Of a stretch of 64,000 nt of DNA, positions 54,219-64,000 are shown one piece after another. This stretch comes from Pictodentalium vernedei (lineage: Eukaryota; Mollusca; Scaphopoda; Dentaliida; Dentaliidae). Position 1 is the stretch's first letter. Each line of letters opens with the position of its first letter. Location: assembly GCA_031216915.1 (NCBI GenBank), contig CM062292.1:207597262-207661261 (forward strand), in the 5' to 3' direction. The position numbers and the translations under genes are program-made. The notes below the pieces were generated by a model. It ran no database searches. It was not told the origin of the DNA and worked only from the letters and a program-made list of their open reading frames with translations.

Positions 54219-57200
54219 CTATTTTTATACCACAACCAATGGCCCAGACTAGCTGGTGCTAACTCAAATTAATCCAGGGCCAAACACAAATTTTCCCCCC
54301 AATTCCCCAAATTTGAATGCAAAACTGAAAAAAATTAAGTCCTAGATGGTCCTCCATATTTTTGAGATCTGCCCATGTGCAGTATCCTGGAAGGTACCAA
54401 AATTGGTGCAAACCATCATTCTTTGTTTGGCCCTAAAGTCAGCAACAATGAACTGACATCTGTGCTTTTAAATCTCCTTTTTAGCTCACCTGAGCAAAGC
54501 TCAAGGTGAGCTTTACTGATCGCTTTCTGTCCGTCCGTCCGGCGGCGTCCAGCGTAAACTTTACAACCAACTTCTCCGGAGAAACCACTGGCCCAATATT
54601 TTTCAAATGTTGGGTAAATGTTTATTACCTAATGTCAATTCAGATTTGTTCAAATGAAGTTGCCCCTCCTCCTGGGTGGGGCCATGCCCCCAAGGGGCAC
54701 CAAAATCTTTGAAAATCTTCTTCTCATGAACCAGCAGTAGCAGAGACTTGATATTTGGTATGCAGCTTCCTTTTGAGGTGTAGAATCAAGTTTGTTCAAG
54801 AGAAGTTTGCCGGGCATTATTTGCCTTCATTATGGGAGGGGCAAAAATTTTGGCCACGCCTAAAATTTCTATTTTCTGTACCGTGAGGTCGATTTGAACC
54901 AAATTTGATATGAGATGATAATGGTCCATAAGTAGTTGATTGATGAAAAAAAAAAATTTCTCATTGCCCCGTGGGAACCTCGGGAGCTAAAAATAGGAAA
55001 AACCTTAAAACTGCCATATCTCCAAAACTACATGGCACAGAGAATTCTTATTTTGTATAAAGCTTACTTTTATCCAGTAGAATAGAATGGTTAAAAAAAT
55101 CCCTATCGGTTTGATCACAAGGTACTTTTTTCAGGACTTTGAAAAAGTGCTGAGTCAGCACTTTTTAACACTGGAGGCAATGGGAAAAACCTTAAAAAAT
55201 CTTCTCCAGATCCAGCAGGCAGAATCTTTTGATATTTGGTATGCAACATTGTAGGGTGGATCTGATTCAATTTTGTTCAAATCGGCCCCCTGGGTTCATA
55301 TTTGGGCTCAGTATAGGGGCCCGATTTCGAACTTAGTGCATTTCAGGCAAATTTCTTAAAAAATCTTCTTCTCCAGATCCAGCAGGCAGAATCTTTTGAT
55401 ATTTGGTATGCAACATTGTGGGGTGGATCTGATTCAAGTATGTTCAAATCGGCTCCCTAGATTCATATTTGGGCTCACTATAGAAGCTCGAATTCGAACT
55501 TCGTGCATTTCAGGCAAATTTCTTCAAAAATCTTCTTCTCCAGATCCAGCAGGCAGAATCTTTTCATATTTGGTAAGCAACATTGTGGGGTGGATCTGAT
55601 TCAAGTTTGTTCAAATCGACTCCCTGGATTCATATTTGTGCTCACTATAGAAGCCCGAATTCGAACTTAGTGCATTTCAGGCAAATTTCTTAAAAAATCT
55701 TCTTCTCCAGATCCAGCAGGCAGAATCTTTTCATATTTGGTATGCAACATTGTGGGGTGGATGTGATTCAAGTTTGTTCAAATCGGCTCCCTAGATTCAT
55801 ATTTGGGCTCACTATAGAAGCTCGAAGTCGAATTTGGTGCATTTCAAGCAAATTTCTTCAAAAATCTTCTTCTCCAGATCCAGCAGGCAGAATCTTTTGA
55901 TATTTGGTATGCAACATTGCAGGGTGGATCTGATTCAAGTTTGTTCAAATCGGCCCCCTGGATTCATATTCGGGCTTGCTATAGAAGCCCAAATTCAAAC
56001 TTAGTTCATTTCAGGCAAATTTATTAAAAAATCTTCTTCTCCAGATCCAGCAGGAAGAATCTTTTGATATTTGGGATGCAACATTGTGGGGTGGATCTGA
56101 TTCAAGTTTGTTCAAATCGGCTCCCTAGATTCATATTTGGGCTCAATATAGAAGCTCGAATTCGAACTTAGTGCATTTCAGGCAAATTTTTTAAAAAATC
56201 TTCTGCTCCAGATCCAGCTGGCAGAATCTTTTCATATTTGGTAAGCAACATTGTGGGGTGGATCTGATTCAAGTTTGTTCAAATCGTCCCCCTGGATTTA
56301 TATTTGGGCTCAGTATAGGAGCCCAAATTTGAACTTAGTGCATTTCAGGCAAATTTCTTAAAAAATCTTCTTCTCCAGATCCAGCAGGCAGAATCTTTTG
56401 ATATTTGGTATGCAACATTGTGGGGTGGATCTGATTCAAGTTTGTTCAAATTGGCTCCCTAGATTCATATTTGGGCTCACTATAGAAGCTTGAATTCGAA
56501 CTTAGTGCATTTCAGGCAAATTTCTTAAAAAATCTTCTTCTCCAGATCCAGCAGGCAGAATCTTTTGATATTTGGTATGCAACATTGTGGGGTGGATCTG
56601 ATTCAAGTTTGTTCAAATCGGCTCCCTAGATTCATATTTGGGCTCGCTATAGAAGCTCGAATTCGAACTTAGTGCATTTCAGGCAAATTTCTTAAAAAAA
56701 TTTTTCTCCGGATCAGCAGGCAGTATCTTTTCATATTTGGTAAGCAACATTGTGGGGTGGATCTGATTCAAGTTTGTTCAAATCGCCCCCCCACCCCCAC
56801 CCCCCCCACCCCCCCCCCCCCCCCCTGGGTTTATATTTGGGCTCACTATAGAAGCTCGAATTCGAACTTAGTGCATTTCAGGCAAATTTCTTAAAAAATA
56901 TTCTTCTCCAGATCCAGTAGGCAGAATCTTTTGATATTTGGTATGCAACATTGTGGGGTGGATCTGATTCAAATTTGTTCAAATCGGCTCCCTGGATTCG
57001 TATTTGGGCTCACTATAGAAGCCCGAATTCGAACTTAGTGCATTTCAGGCAAATTTCTTAAAAAATCTTCTTCTCCAGATCCAGCAGGTGGAATCTTTTG
57101 ATATTTGGTATGCAACATTGTGGGGTGGATCTGATTCAAGTTTGTTCAAATCGGCCCCCTGGGTTTATATTTGGGCTCGGTATAGGAGCCCAGATTTGAA

Positions 57201-58084
57201 CTTAGTGCATTTCAGGCAAATTTCTTTGAAAATCTTCTTCTCCTCAAGATCCAGCAGGCAGAATCTTTTGATATTGCGTATGCACTATGGTTAGGGGGTG
57301 AGATTCAAGTTTGTTCAAGCCAAGTGCCTGGGTTCATATTTGGGCTCAATGTGATAGCCTGAATTATAACTTTGTTCAAAATGAGGAATTTTCTTTAAAA
57401 ATCTTCTTCAGATCCAGCAATCGGAATGTTTTGATATTTGGTATGCAGCATCCTTAGGGGGTGAGATTCAAGTTTGTTCATGCCATGTCCCTAGGTCCAT
57501 ATTTGGACTCACTGTGGGAGCTCGAATTGTAACTCAGTTCAGAATGAGGAATTTTCTTTAAAAATCTCCTTCTTCAGATCCAGCAGTCGGAATGTTTTGA
57601 TATTTGATGTGCAGCATCCTTAGGGGGGTGAGATTCAAGTTTGTTAAAGCCAAGTCCCTGGGTTCATATATGGGCTCCCTGTGGGAATCTTTGGATATTT
57701 GGTATAAGCTTTTCTTAGGAGGAGAAGATGCAAATTGTTGAAATCAATTCTCTGGGTTGGTATTTAGGCTTCCATGTCAGGTGAGCGCTCTCAGGCCCCT
57801 TGGGGCCTCTTGTTTGAGGATGCAGACACAAATCAGTGGTAAAATTTGTGGATCCAAGGCTGGAAATGGATGATGGAAGTGAATAACGGTAGTTGGAAAC
57901 GTTCAGGGCTGTAACTATATAATAATAATAAAAATTATTTCATGTTTCCCAATTTCGGGACATACACCTGATGTCATCATTCTTGCTAATGATTTATCCA
58001 CTGTTTGTTAAGTGTTCCTTCCCTATCCCTCCTTGAAGCCCTCGTGTTAAACTCCGAAGCTTTTTTGGCTATTGTTATCGAAAT
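54219..58084 (+). mobile_element. DIRS 5' fragment (ITR plus leader), interrupted
   Basis: TATTTTTATACCACAACCAATGGCCCAGACTAG.. matches the left end of the DIRS at 41217 but is more diverged. After the family-R insertion (54482-57815) the leader resumes (GGGCTGTAACT, TTTCGGGACATACACCTGAT) and matches 41575-41700. No gag of this copy is evident before 58085. Confidence 0.7.
54482..57815. mobile_element. Family-R repeat element, copy 3, inserted in a DIRS leader
   Basis: Starts AGCTCACCTGAGC AAA GCTCAAGGTGAGCT, with a CTGTCCGTCCGTCCGGCGGC spacer, about fifteen 167-bp units (55209-57590), and ends GTGAGCGCTCTC, GGCCCCTTGGGGCC and TCTTGTTT. A C-rich expansion at about 56787-56825 replaces a CGGCCCCCTGG site of one unit. 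Longest of the three copies. Confidence 0.82.
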
Positions 58085-58962
58085 TTTTCATTATCCCCGC
58101 ATTTTCAAAAATGCGGGGATATTGTCGTGATCTCCATCCATCCGTCCATCCATCCGTCCGTCCGTCCGTCCGTCCGTCCGTCCGTACGTCACACCCTGAA
58201 AGGCTCCTAGGGTATTCAATTCGAAACGTTTAAACTATGCTAATGTGTTCAGGTAACATCTCTAGATGTGCTTGAAGGTTTCGGAATTTTGATTTTGCCC
58301 CAGGTGGTTCCAGTGGAACCACTTTTATCGTTAGAAAATCAGTTTTCATTGAAAGGCTCCTAGGGTATTTAATTCGAAACGCTCAAACTATGCTAATGTG
58401 TTCAGGTAGCAACTCTAGATGTGCATGAAGGTTTCGGAATTTTGATTCGGCCCCCCCGGTGGTTCCAGTGGAAGCACTTGTATCATTAGAAAATCAGTTT
58501 TCATCGAAAGGCTCCTAGGGTATTTAATTCGAAACATTTAAATTATGCTAATGTGTTCAGGTAACATCTATAGATGTGCATGAAGGTTTCGGAATTTTGA
58601 TTTTGCCACAGGTGGTTCCAGTGGAACCACTTTTATCATTAGAAAATCAGTTTTCATTGAAAGGCTCCTAGGGTATTTAATTCGAAATGCTTAATTTATG
58701 CTAATGTGTTCAGGTAACATCTCTAGATGTGCATGAAGGTTTTGGAATTTTGATTTTGCCCCCGGTGGTTCCAGTGGAACCACTTTTATCGTTAGAAAAT
58801 CAGTTTTCATCGAAAGGCTCCTAGGGTATTCAATTCAAAACATTTAAACTATGCTAATGTGTTCAGGTAACATCTCTAGATGTGCATGAAGGTTTTGGTA
58901 TTTAGATTTTGCCCCCGGTGGTTCCAGTGGAACCACTTTTATCGTTAGAAAATCAGTTTCTT
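58085..58962. mobile_element. Stem-loop/TCCG-spacer element with about 150-bp minisatellite
   Basis: ATCCCCGCATTTT/AAAATGCGGGGAT perfect stem-loop (58093-58120), then CCATCCATCCGTCC(GTCC)n to 58187, then five units of about 150 bp marked by AAAGGCTCCTAGGGTAT (58199, 58349, 58506, 58659, 58814). The 3' end is not recognisable, perhaps lost where the next DIRS begins. Confidence 0.72.
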
Positions 58963-59336
58963 ATCAACCTACCGCAATTGTTTACTGCAGGCTTGCACTA
59001 CAGTGGAAGAACCTAACTCGGATAAAATACTCTCTATTTTAATCTTTCCCAAGATTTGGGAAAGAAAAGTGGTGTAAAAACACCACGAAAAAATAAGCCA
59101 AAACTGGGTCGAGCTCCATCGGCGCACACCCAGTATGGGACGCTCTTCCATAGTACAAATCCACGACTACCGTAAAACTGTGCGCAATGCGTCAATTCGT
59201 CATTCTTTTTTTATCCGAGACACGTGTAAGATGTGTCCCCGCCATATGCATTGTGAAACAGTGATAATTCAACTCGTTAATAATGGTTTTCCTGTGACTG
59301 GAATTATGGATCTGAAGATCGTATAATAACAGGACT
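58963..59336 (+). repeat. Probable left ITR and leader of a second DIRS element
   Basis: CAGTATGGGACGCTCTTCCA, TGCGCAATGCGTC and TTCGTCATTCT correspond in order to parts of the left ITR of the DIRS at 41231, but are strongly diverged. The leader ends with GTCGTGTACC, also present at 41807. The right end lies outside the window, so the ITR cannot be confirmed. Confidence 0.5.
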
Positions 59337-61901
59337 GTGTTTTATATATTCTCGTTCTGTCGTGTACCCACCGTTTTTTTTCTGCCACCTTCTCTCGTAG
59401 TTGAGGGTGTTCTACTTTCTGTTTCTTTTGAGTTCACCTTTTTCTTCTGCTGCTCTCACGTCTATTATTTCCAGTTCGGTTCCTTTTGGGCAATTCCTTT
59501 TTGCCCTCGCCTTGGTGCATTCTCGTGTCTGTTTCGTCCGCACTCGCTGGTGGTGTGGAACACTTGTTTCGGGAGCCTCCCGACTCGACCATGTCTGGTG
59601 TGCGTTATACCCCCTCTGGGGGATGTGCAGCTCCTCCCGCTCCCACGGGGGGTGGGGAGCACTGTCGTTTCGGGTCGCCCGACTCGAACACGTCTGGTGA
59701 GAATTGCTCCCTCTCCATGGGGGATGTGTAGCTCCTCTCACACCGGCGGGGGTGGGGAACGCTGTCCTTTCGGGGCTTCCCGACTCGAATGTCTGGTGAG
59801 AGTTATTCCCCTTCCGTGGGGAATTTGCAGTCTTTTTTACCGTGGTGGATACTGCGGGAGCTGTTGGATTTCTGGTGAAGAGATGCCTGGTTCCGGGACT
59901 ATGTGCCCTCTCCAGTTGACATCTGAGGCTGTCACTAGGGTTGTGACTCCTCCTTTGGAGGCCGAGCTAGGTGGCTCTCTCCGCTTTTCCGCCAGTTCCA
60001 ACAGCTCCCGTCGTATCTGCTGCTACTGCTTTTCCGTCTACGTCATTGGGCACCGTTTTTAGCCGGCCTTGGCTTATCCCTGCAAGGGTCTGCAGGGATG
60101 TCTGTAGTGTGGTTGTGGGGTATCGACCTCAGCCTTCCCCGACTTCAACTCGGCGAAGTCGGAAGTAGCTGCCGACTGAACCCCCTACTGTGTCCTCTCA
60201 GCCGTTGAGCACAGTAGTTTTTTACCTGCAGTGGTCTGCTGCGGAGTCTGGGAGTGTAGATGTGGGGGTATCGGCCTCAGCCTTCCCTGACTTCAACTCA
60301 GCGAAGTTGGAAGTGGCTGCCGGCCGGACCCTCTACTGTGGTCTCTGCGCCGTCGAGCACCACAGTTGTCATTGGATTCGGATGTTCTTAGTGGGACACT
60401 ATGAACTCCGTGGCATTTCCTTCCACTCATTCTGGCCACACAACCAGTTTTGGGGGACCAACGTCATTTGTGCAGCTTGGACCTTCTGCCCTGCAGAGGT
60501 CCGTGGTGACTCTCATGAGTTCCTGCTATGTTGATCCTCAGGGTGTGTCGCACCCCTATACACGTCTGCCTTCAGACGTTTCGGCTGCTGCCTGTCGTCC
60601 CACGTCGGGTGTTTTGGAGGATCGTGACCCTTCGCTGGTTAAGAGGGTCAGAGGTGAAGCCACTTTGCCGATTCGTTCCCCCTGTCGAATCGGCCAGTAC
60701 GGGCAGTGAGCTTAGGGAGGCCCTCTCCTTAGTCACTCAGGTTCTGTCATAGAGCCTTCCCGTTGCTTCCAGTGAGGCAGTGAGTGGTTTCCAGGCACCC
60801 CCCCTATGGCGCTGCCTCCCGGGATTGGAAACAGGCCGCTTTCTGATCCCCCTGGTGTTCCGACACCATGGGAGGCATCGGCTGGTTTGCCCACGATGGG
60901 CTATGTGTCTTCCGACTCAGGGGAAGAGTCAGACATGCTTGAGGTCGAGAGCCAGCAGTCTTCGGACTTGGGGGCAGCTCTTGATTTTGTGTTTGGGTTC
61001 CTTCCTGATCTCAAACCATCTCACCAGTTGACAGTGTCAGCCAGGCCACGATCATCGGTCGCGTGCCAACAGCCTATGGAGCAACCCGCTTCTGGGCGTC
61101 TTTGACCGTGCCAGTCGGTACAGTTGGTTGAAGCATTTTCAGCCTTGGACTCTAAGCTAAGTTCCAAGGCTATGATGGCTCCATTCTTCACCAGGGTTGA
61201 CACCTTTTTGCCTACGGCGCGTTATTGTTCCTACGATTCCGCCAATCTGTTGGTCTACCAGACTTTGACGGTTTTGGATCAGGACTCCAATTCCCTCGGG
61301 CTTTCCAAGTCCAAGTCTGCCGTCATTCCGATGACGACTCTAGAGTCCACATTGGGCTTATCGAGAGAGATGCTTGGTATGCTTTCTCTCTCCGATCACG
61401 TCGTCTCAGCTTTAGCTGCTTATCTGCCTCCAGATAAGTTTGACGAGGTACAGGCTCCTTTGCGTGTTCATGCATCTTACTCACATGCATGCCTGTAACA
61501 CGGCCAATCTGGAATTAGTTCGAAGGGACTCTGTGCTGGACACAGGCCGATCCCTTCCTGAGGAGCAGTGTGCTACTCTTCGATCTGCTTCTTTGGCAGG
61601 TCCGCAACTTTTCCATGGTTCTGTGTTGATGTTCCGGGATGACGTCCTACGTCATTCCAAAGATCAGCTGCTGTTTCTTCAGCTTGATCAGCCTTCTAGG
61701 GTAGGCAGGGGCCGTTCCAAGCCTAACAGGTACCCTCTGCTTTCTCTGCGAAGCAAAGGGGCTGATCCTTCTGCCACTGCTTCTACTTCTTACTCAAGGG
61801 GTAAGGGTAAGCATCGGCAGTCTTGAGGGAAGTCCCAGGATTCTTCATTCAATAGAGGAGGTGCTTTCTCCTCTCGCGAGCCTCGTCGGGGTTCGAAATG
61901 A
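59337..61901 (+). pseudogene. DIRS Gag-like protein, second copy, many frameshifts
   Basis: GC-richer than the first copy. The first third carries a threefold direct repeat of about 105 bp (CCCGACTCGA..GTCTGGTG at 59580, 59680, 59785) and a twofold repeat of about 165 bp (GACTTCAACTC.GCGAAGT at 60140 and 60290). Recognisable Gag sequence follows: DSKLSSKAMMAPFFTRVD, then, after a frame change near 61480, NTANLELVRRDSVLD (matching NLELVRHDAALKS of copy 1) and a Ser/Arg/Gly-rich end SREPRRGSK. The stop (61899-61901) overlaps an ATG as ATGA, exactly as in copy 1. Not functional. Confidence 0.65.
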
Positions 61902-61904
61902 AGG

Positions 61905-63780
61905 TCCTCACCTCGACTCGTCCCAGGCTGGAGGAAGGATAGCAGAGTTCACAGACCGTTGTGCCACCATCACATCCGCTCCTTGGGTGTTAGATGTTGT
62001 TTGGTCCGGACTGCGAATATCCTTCCAAAGGCACCCCACTCTGTCCAGGGTGCCGCTTCGAACCACAGTTCCTTCAGACGTTTTACAATCTCCTGACAAC
62101 GGGGGCGATTGAGGTTCTCAAGAACATTAGGTCAGTGGGTTTCTATTCCTGCCTGTTTTTGGTGCCGAAGAAGGACGGCCGACTCCGACCGGTTATCGAT
62201 CTGAGTTTCCTGAACCAGTCTATCATTGCTCCCAAGTTCAGCATGGAGACTTTCAGGTCGGTTCTCCGTTCAATTCACCAGGGAGATTTCGCTTCCAGCA
62301 TCGACCTGCGAGACGCTTACTTTCACGTTCCGCTTCATTGGGCGTTACAGAAGTATCTCAGGTTCGCTTTTCTGGGGCAAGTTTACCAGTTCAAGGCCAT
62401 GCCTTTCGGCCTCAACCTGGCTCCTTGGGCCTTCGCCAGACTGATGTCGCATGTGATAGCTTTCCATCGCACACAGTCCAGGGTGACTACTTCGGCATAT
62501 CTGGACGATATCCTCCAGGGGCATTCCAATGCTGCCTTACTGGAGTCGGATGTTGCCACTCTGTTGAGCATGCTCACGTCGCTAGGTTTCAGAGTCAACG
62601 AGGAGAAGTCGGACCTGGTCCCTTCTCAGTTGTTTTATCATCTGGGGATGGCTTTCCGCACCCAATTTAATTTGGTGGCGGTTCCCCAGGCCAAGGCTGT
62701 GATTCTCTCAGCTTTTGCTCTGACTCTGTCCCAGTCCACATCAGCGATGGCTCGGAGTATTCTCCGGCTAATCGGTCTCTGCTGTTCGGTGACAGATCTC
62801 AGACCTCTCCAACACTTTCTGCTCAGTCATTGGAGGCCGAATCTAGATTTTCTGGATCTGGTTCTTCAGTTTCCAGAATATCTTTATCCTCACCTTCTCC
62901 TCTGGGTGGATGTCCAGTGACTTTCGCAGGGTGTTCCATTGAACTTACCCACGTCTGATCGCATTCTGACGGCAGATGATCTCATATGGGGTGCGACGTT
63001 GGATCCTCTAGGTCTTTACATTCACGGGATGTGGGACCAGGATCATGCAGCTCTACACATCAACCAGAAGGAGCTTCTTGCTCTTCTTCTGAGTTTCAGG
63101 CAGTGGATCCCTCACCTGTCGAATCGTCAGGTCCTTCTGTTGTCCGACCATTCGACGGTTGCTTACATTCGGAACCAGGGCGGCACGCACTCTGTTCCAA
63201 TGTACGAATTGGCTCGGGATCTTCTACTGCTCGCTCACTATGTTCACGCTGGGTGGCTGTTCGTCACATTCCCGGTTGTCTGAATGTCCTAGCAGACTCC
63301 CTGTCCCGTGCTCCACATGGCGGGTTCCATCGATCTCTTGCTACTCGTTGGAACCATCCGGTGGACACTTTCGTGTCCCCGTGTCCAGATGCTCTGGCTT
63401 TCGCCGTGGACGCTCTGGACCTCCTTTGGGATGGTCTTGTCGGCTACGCCTTCCTACCGGTTCCGATTCCGCCTCAGGTTCTCGCCCAGATATGAACCTG
63501 CAGTCGTCGAATCCTTTTCGATCACACCCGTCGCCTCGGTGGGTGTGGATCAATCTTCTCCACTCTCTGTTAGCGGCGGTTCCGGCATGTTTCCCTCTAC
63601 CTCGCAACTTTCTTTGCCAAAGTCGCCCGAGGAGGTTTCACATTGACCTGACTTCATTGTGCCTTCGCACATGTCTTTTCTCGGGTCCTGTCTCCTCCGT
63701 AGTGGTTTTTCGAGACACGCAGTGGAGTTGCTTTTCTTCTTCAAGGAGGCACTCACTCCACTGGTTTAGCCTCTGTGGCT
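61905..63780 (+). pseudogene. DIRS reverse transcriptase-RNase H polyprotein, second copy
   Basis: Begins AGGRIAEFTDRC (cf. VGGRLSKFASNW in copy 1), shifts frame near 62055, then reads on with RPVIDLSFLNQ, SIDLRDAYFHV, FGLNLAPWAF and SAYLDDIL to a TGA at 62918-62920 that replaces a Trp of a DVQW motif. RNase H follows in the same frame (WGATLDPLG, KELLALLLSF, DHSTVAYIRNQGGT), with a further frameshift near 63258 before RHIPGCLNVLADSLSR and FVSPCPDALAFAVDALDLLW. The C-terminal domain continues in broken frames to about 63780. Same domain order as copy 1. Inactive copy. Confidence 0.8.
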
Positions 63781-64000
63781 AAGTGGAAGGTTCTTCTGTC
63801 GATGGTGTGCGATCACTCTGTTGCCTCTGTCACTCCTTCGATCACACCGCTTGCGGAGTTTCTGGTATATGTTTGTTTCTGGGGGTCTCCAGCAATGGGT
63901 ACAAGTCCATGCTACGGAGACTTTTTTTCATATGTGATACCGCATTGTTTTGACACTCATCCTTGCCTCTCCAAGCTTGTTCAGCTCTTTCCTTGAAAAG
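63690..64000 (+). pseudogene. DIRS tyrosine recombinase, N-terminal fragment (cut by window end)
   Basis: FSRHAVE, then AKWKVLLSMVC..ITPLAEFLVYV, then (another frame) GYKSMLRR correspond to the N-terminal region of DIRS recombinases and to RRAMDAI..AKWKVF and AYRSML of copy 1. The catalytic part lies outside the window. Confidence 0.6.

Larger units (their letters stand above)
40938..64000 (+). other. GANAB: GANAB intron 2 (continues beyond window)
   Basis: Starts GTTAGT. Inferred to run past the window end because no further GANAB-like exon is recognisable. This assumes the gene is contiguous in this assembly. Confidence 0.55.

Overview
This window is eukaryotic, from a marine-invertebrate-type genome; a bivalve or other mollusc is the best guess. 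There are no bacterial-type operons. The only host gene I can identify is a metazoan ER enzyme, glucosidase II alpha subunit (GANAB). It is seen as two short plus-strand exons (35083-35192 and 40695-40937) with canonical splice sites. Its first intron is about 5.5 kb and its second runs past the window end (more than 23 kb). The species call is inference from the repeat types: DIRS, stem-loop/TCCG repeats, tRNA SINEs, hAT and TTAA elements.

Layout. 1-3415 (minus): a decayed gag, retropepsin and TatD-like retroelement. 3711-6400: an array of about 1 kb tandem units with a putative minus-strand promoter. 7280-9176: a foldback element with 21-23 bp terminal iterons, carrying a 100-bp perfect palindrome and a 214-bp MITE. 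9791-11459: a 5'-truncated LINE. 11580-12716: a FLYWCH/MULE transposase relic. 12759-23090: satellite and minisatellite country, including a 141-bp higher-order array inserted in a 325-bp satellite, and a tRNA SINE. 24531-29633: a very young LTR retrotransposon with gag and protease but no reverse transcriptase. 29640-34950: MITEs of hAT, TTAA (piggyBac-like) and pogo-like type plus another SINE. 35083-40937: the GANAB exons and intron 1, also full of repeats. 41217-50744: a structurally complete DIRS element interrupted by a 2.7 kb repeat element. 50745-54218: hAT and palindromic MITEs. 54219-58080: a DIRS 5' fragment carrying another copy of that repeat element. 58963-64000: a second, diverged DIRS element running off the window.

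How it fits together. Almost everything is mobile DNA, deeply nested: MITE in foldback element, element in satellite, SINE in minisatellite, minisatellite element in DIRS. The most notable recurring pattern is architectural. At least nine dispersed arrays begin with a short stem-loop after a T-run, followed by a (TCCG/TCTG)n spacer and then a minisatellite. Where the 3' end is recognisable it is a second stem-loop followed by CTTGTTT. This looks like a superfamily of non-autonomous elements, possibly Helentron-like, that share a plan but not a sequence.
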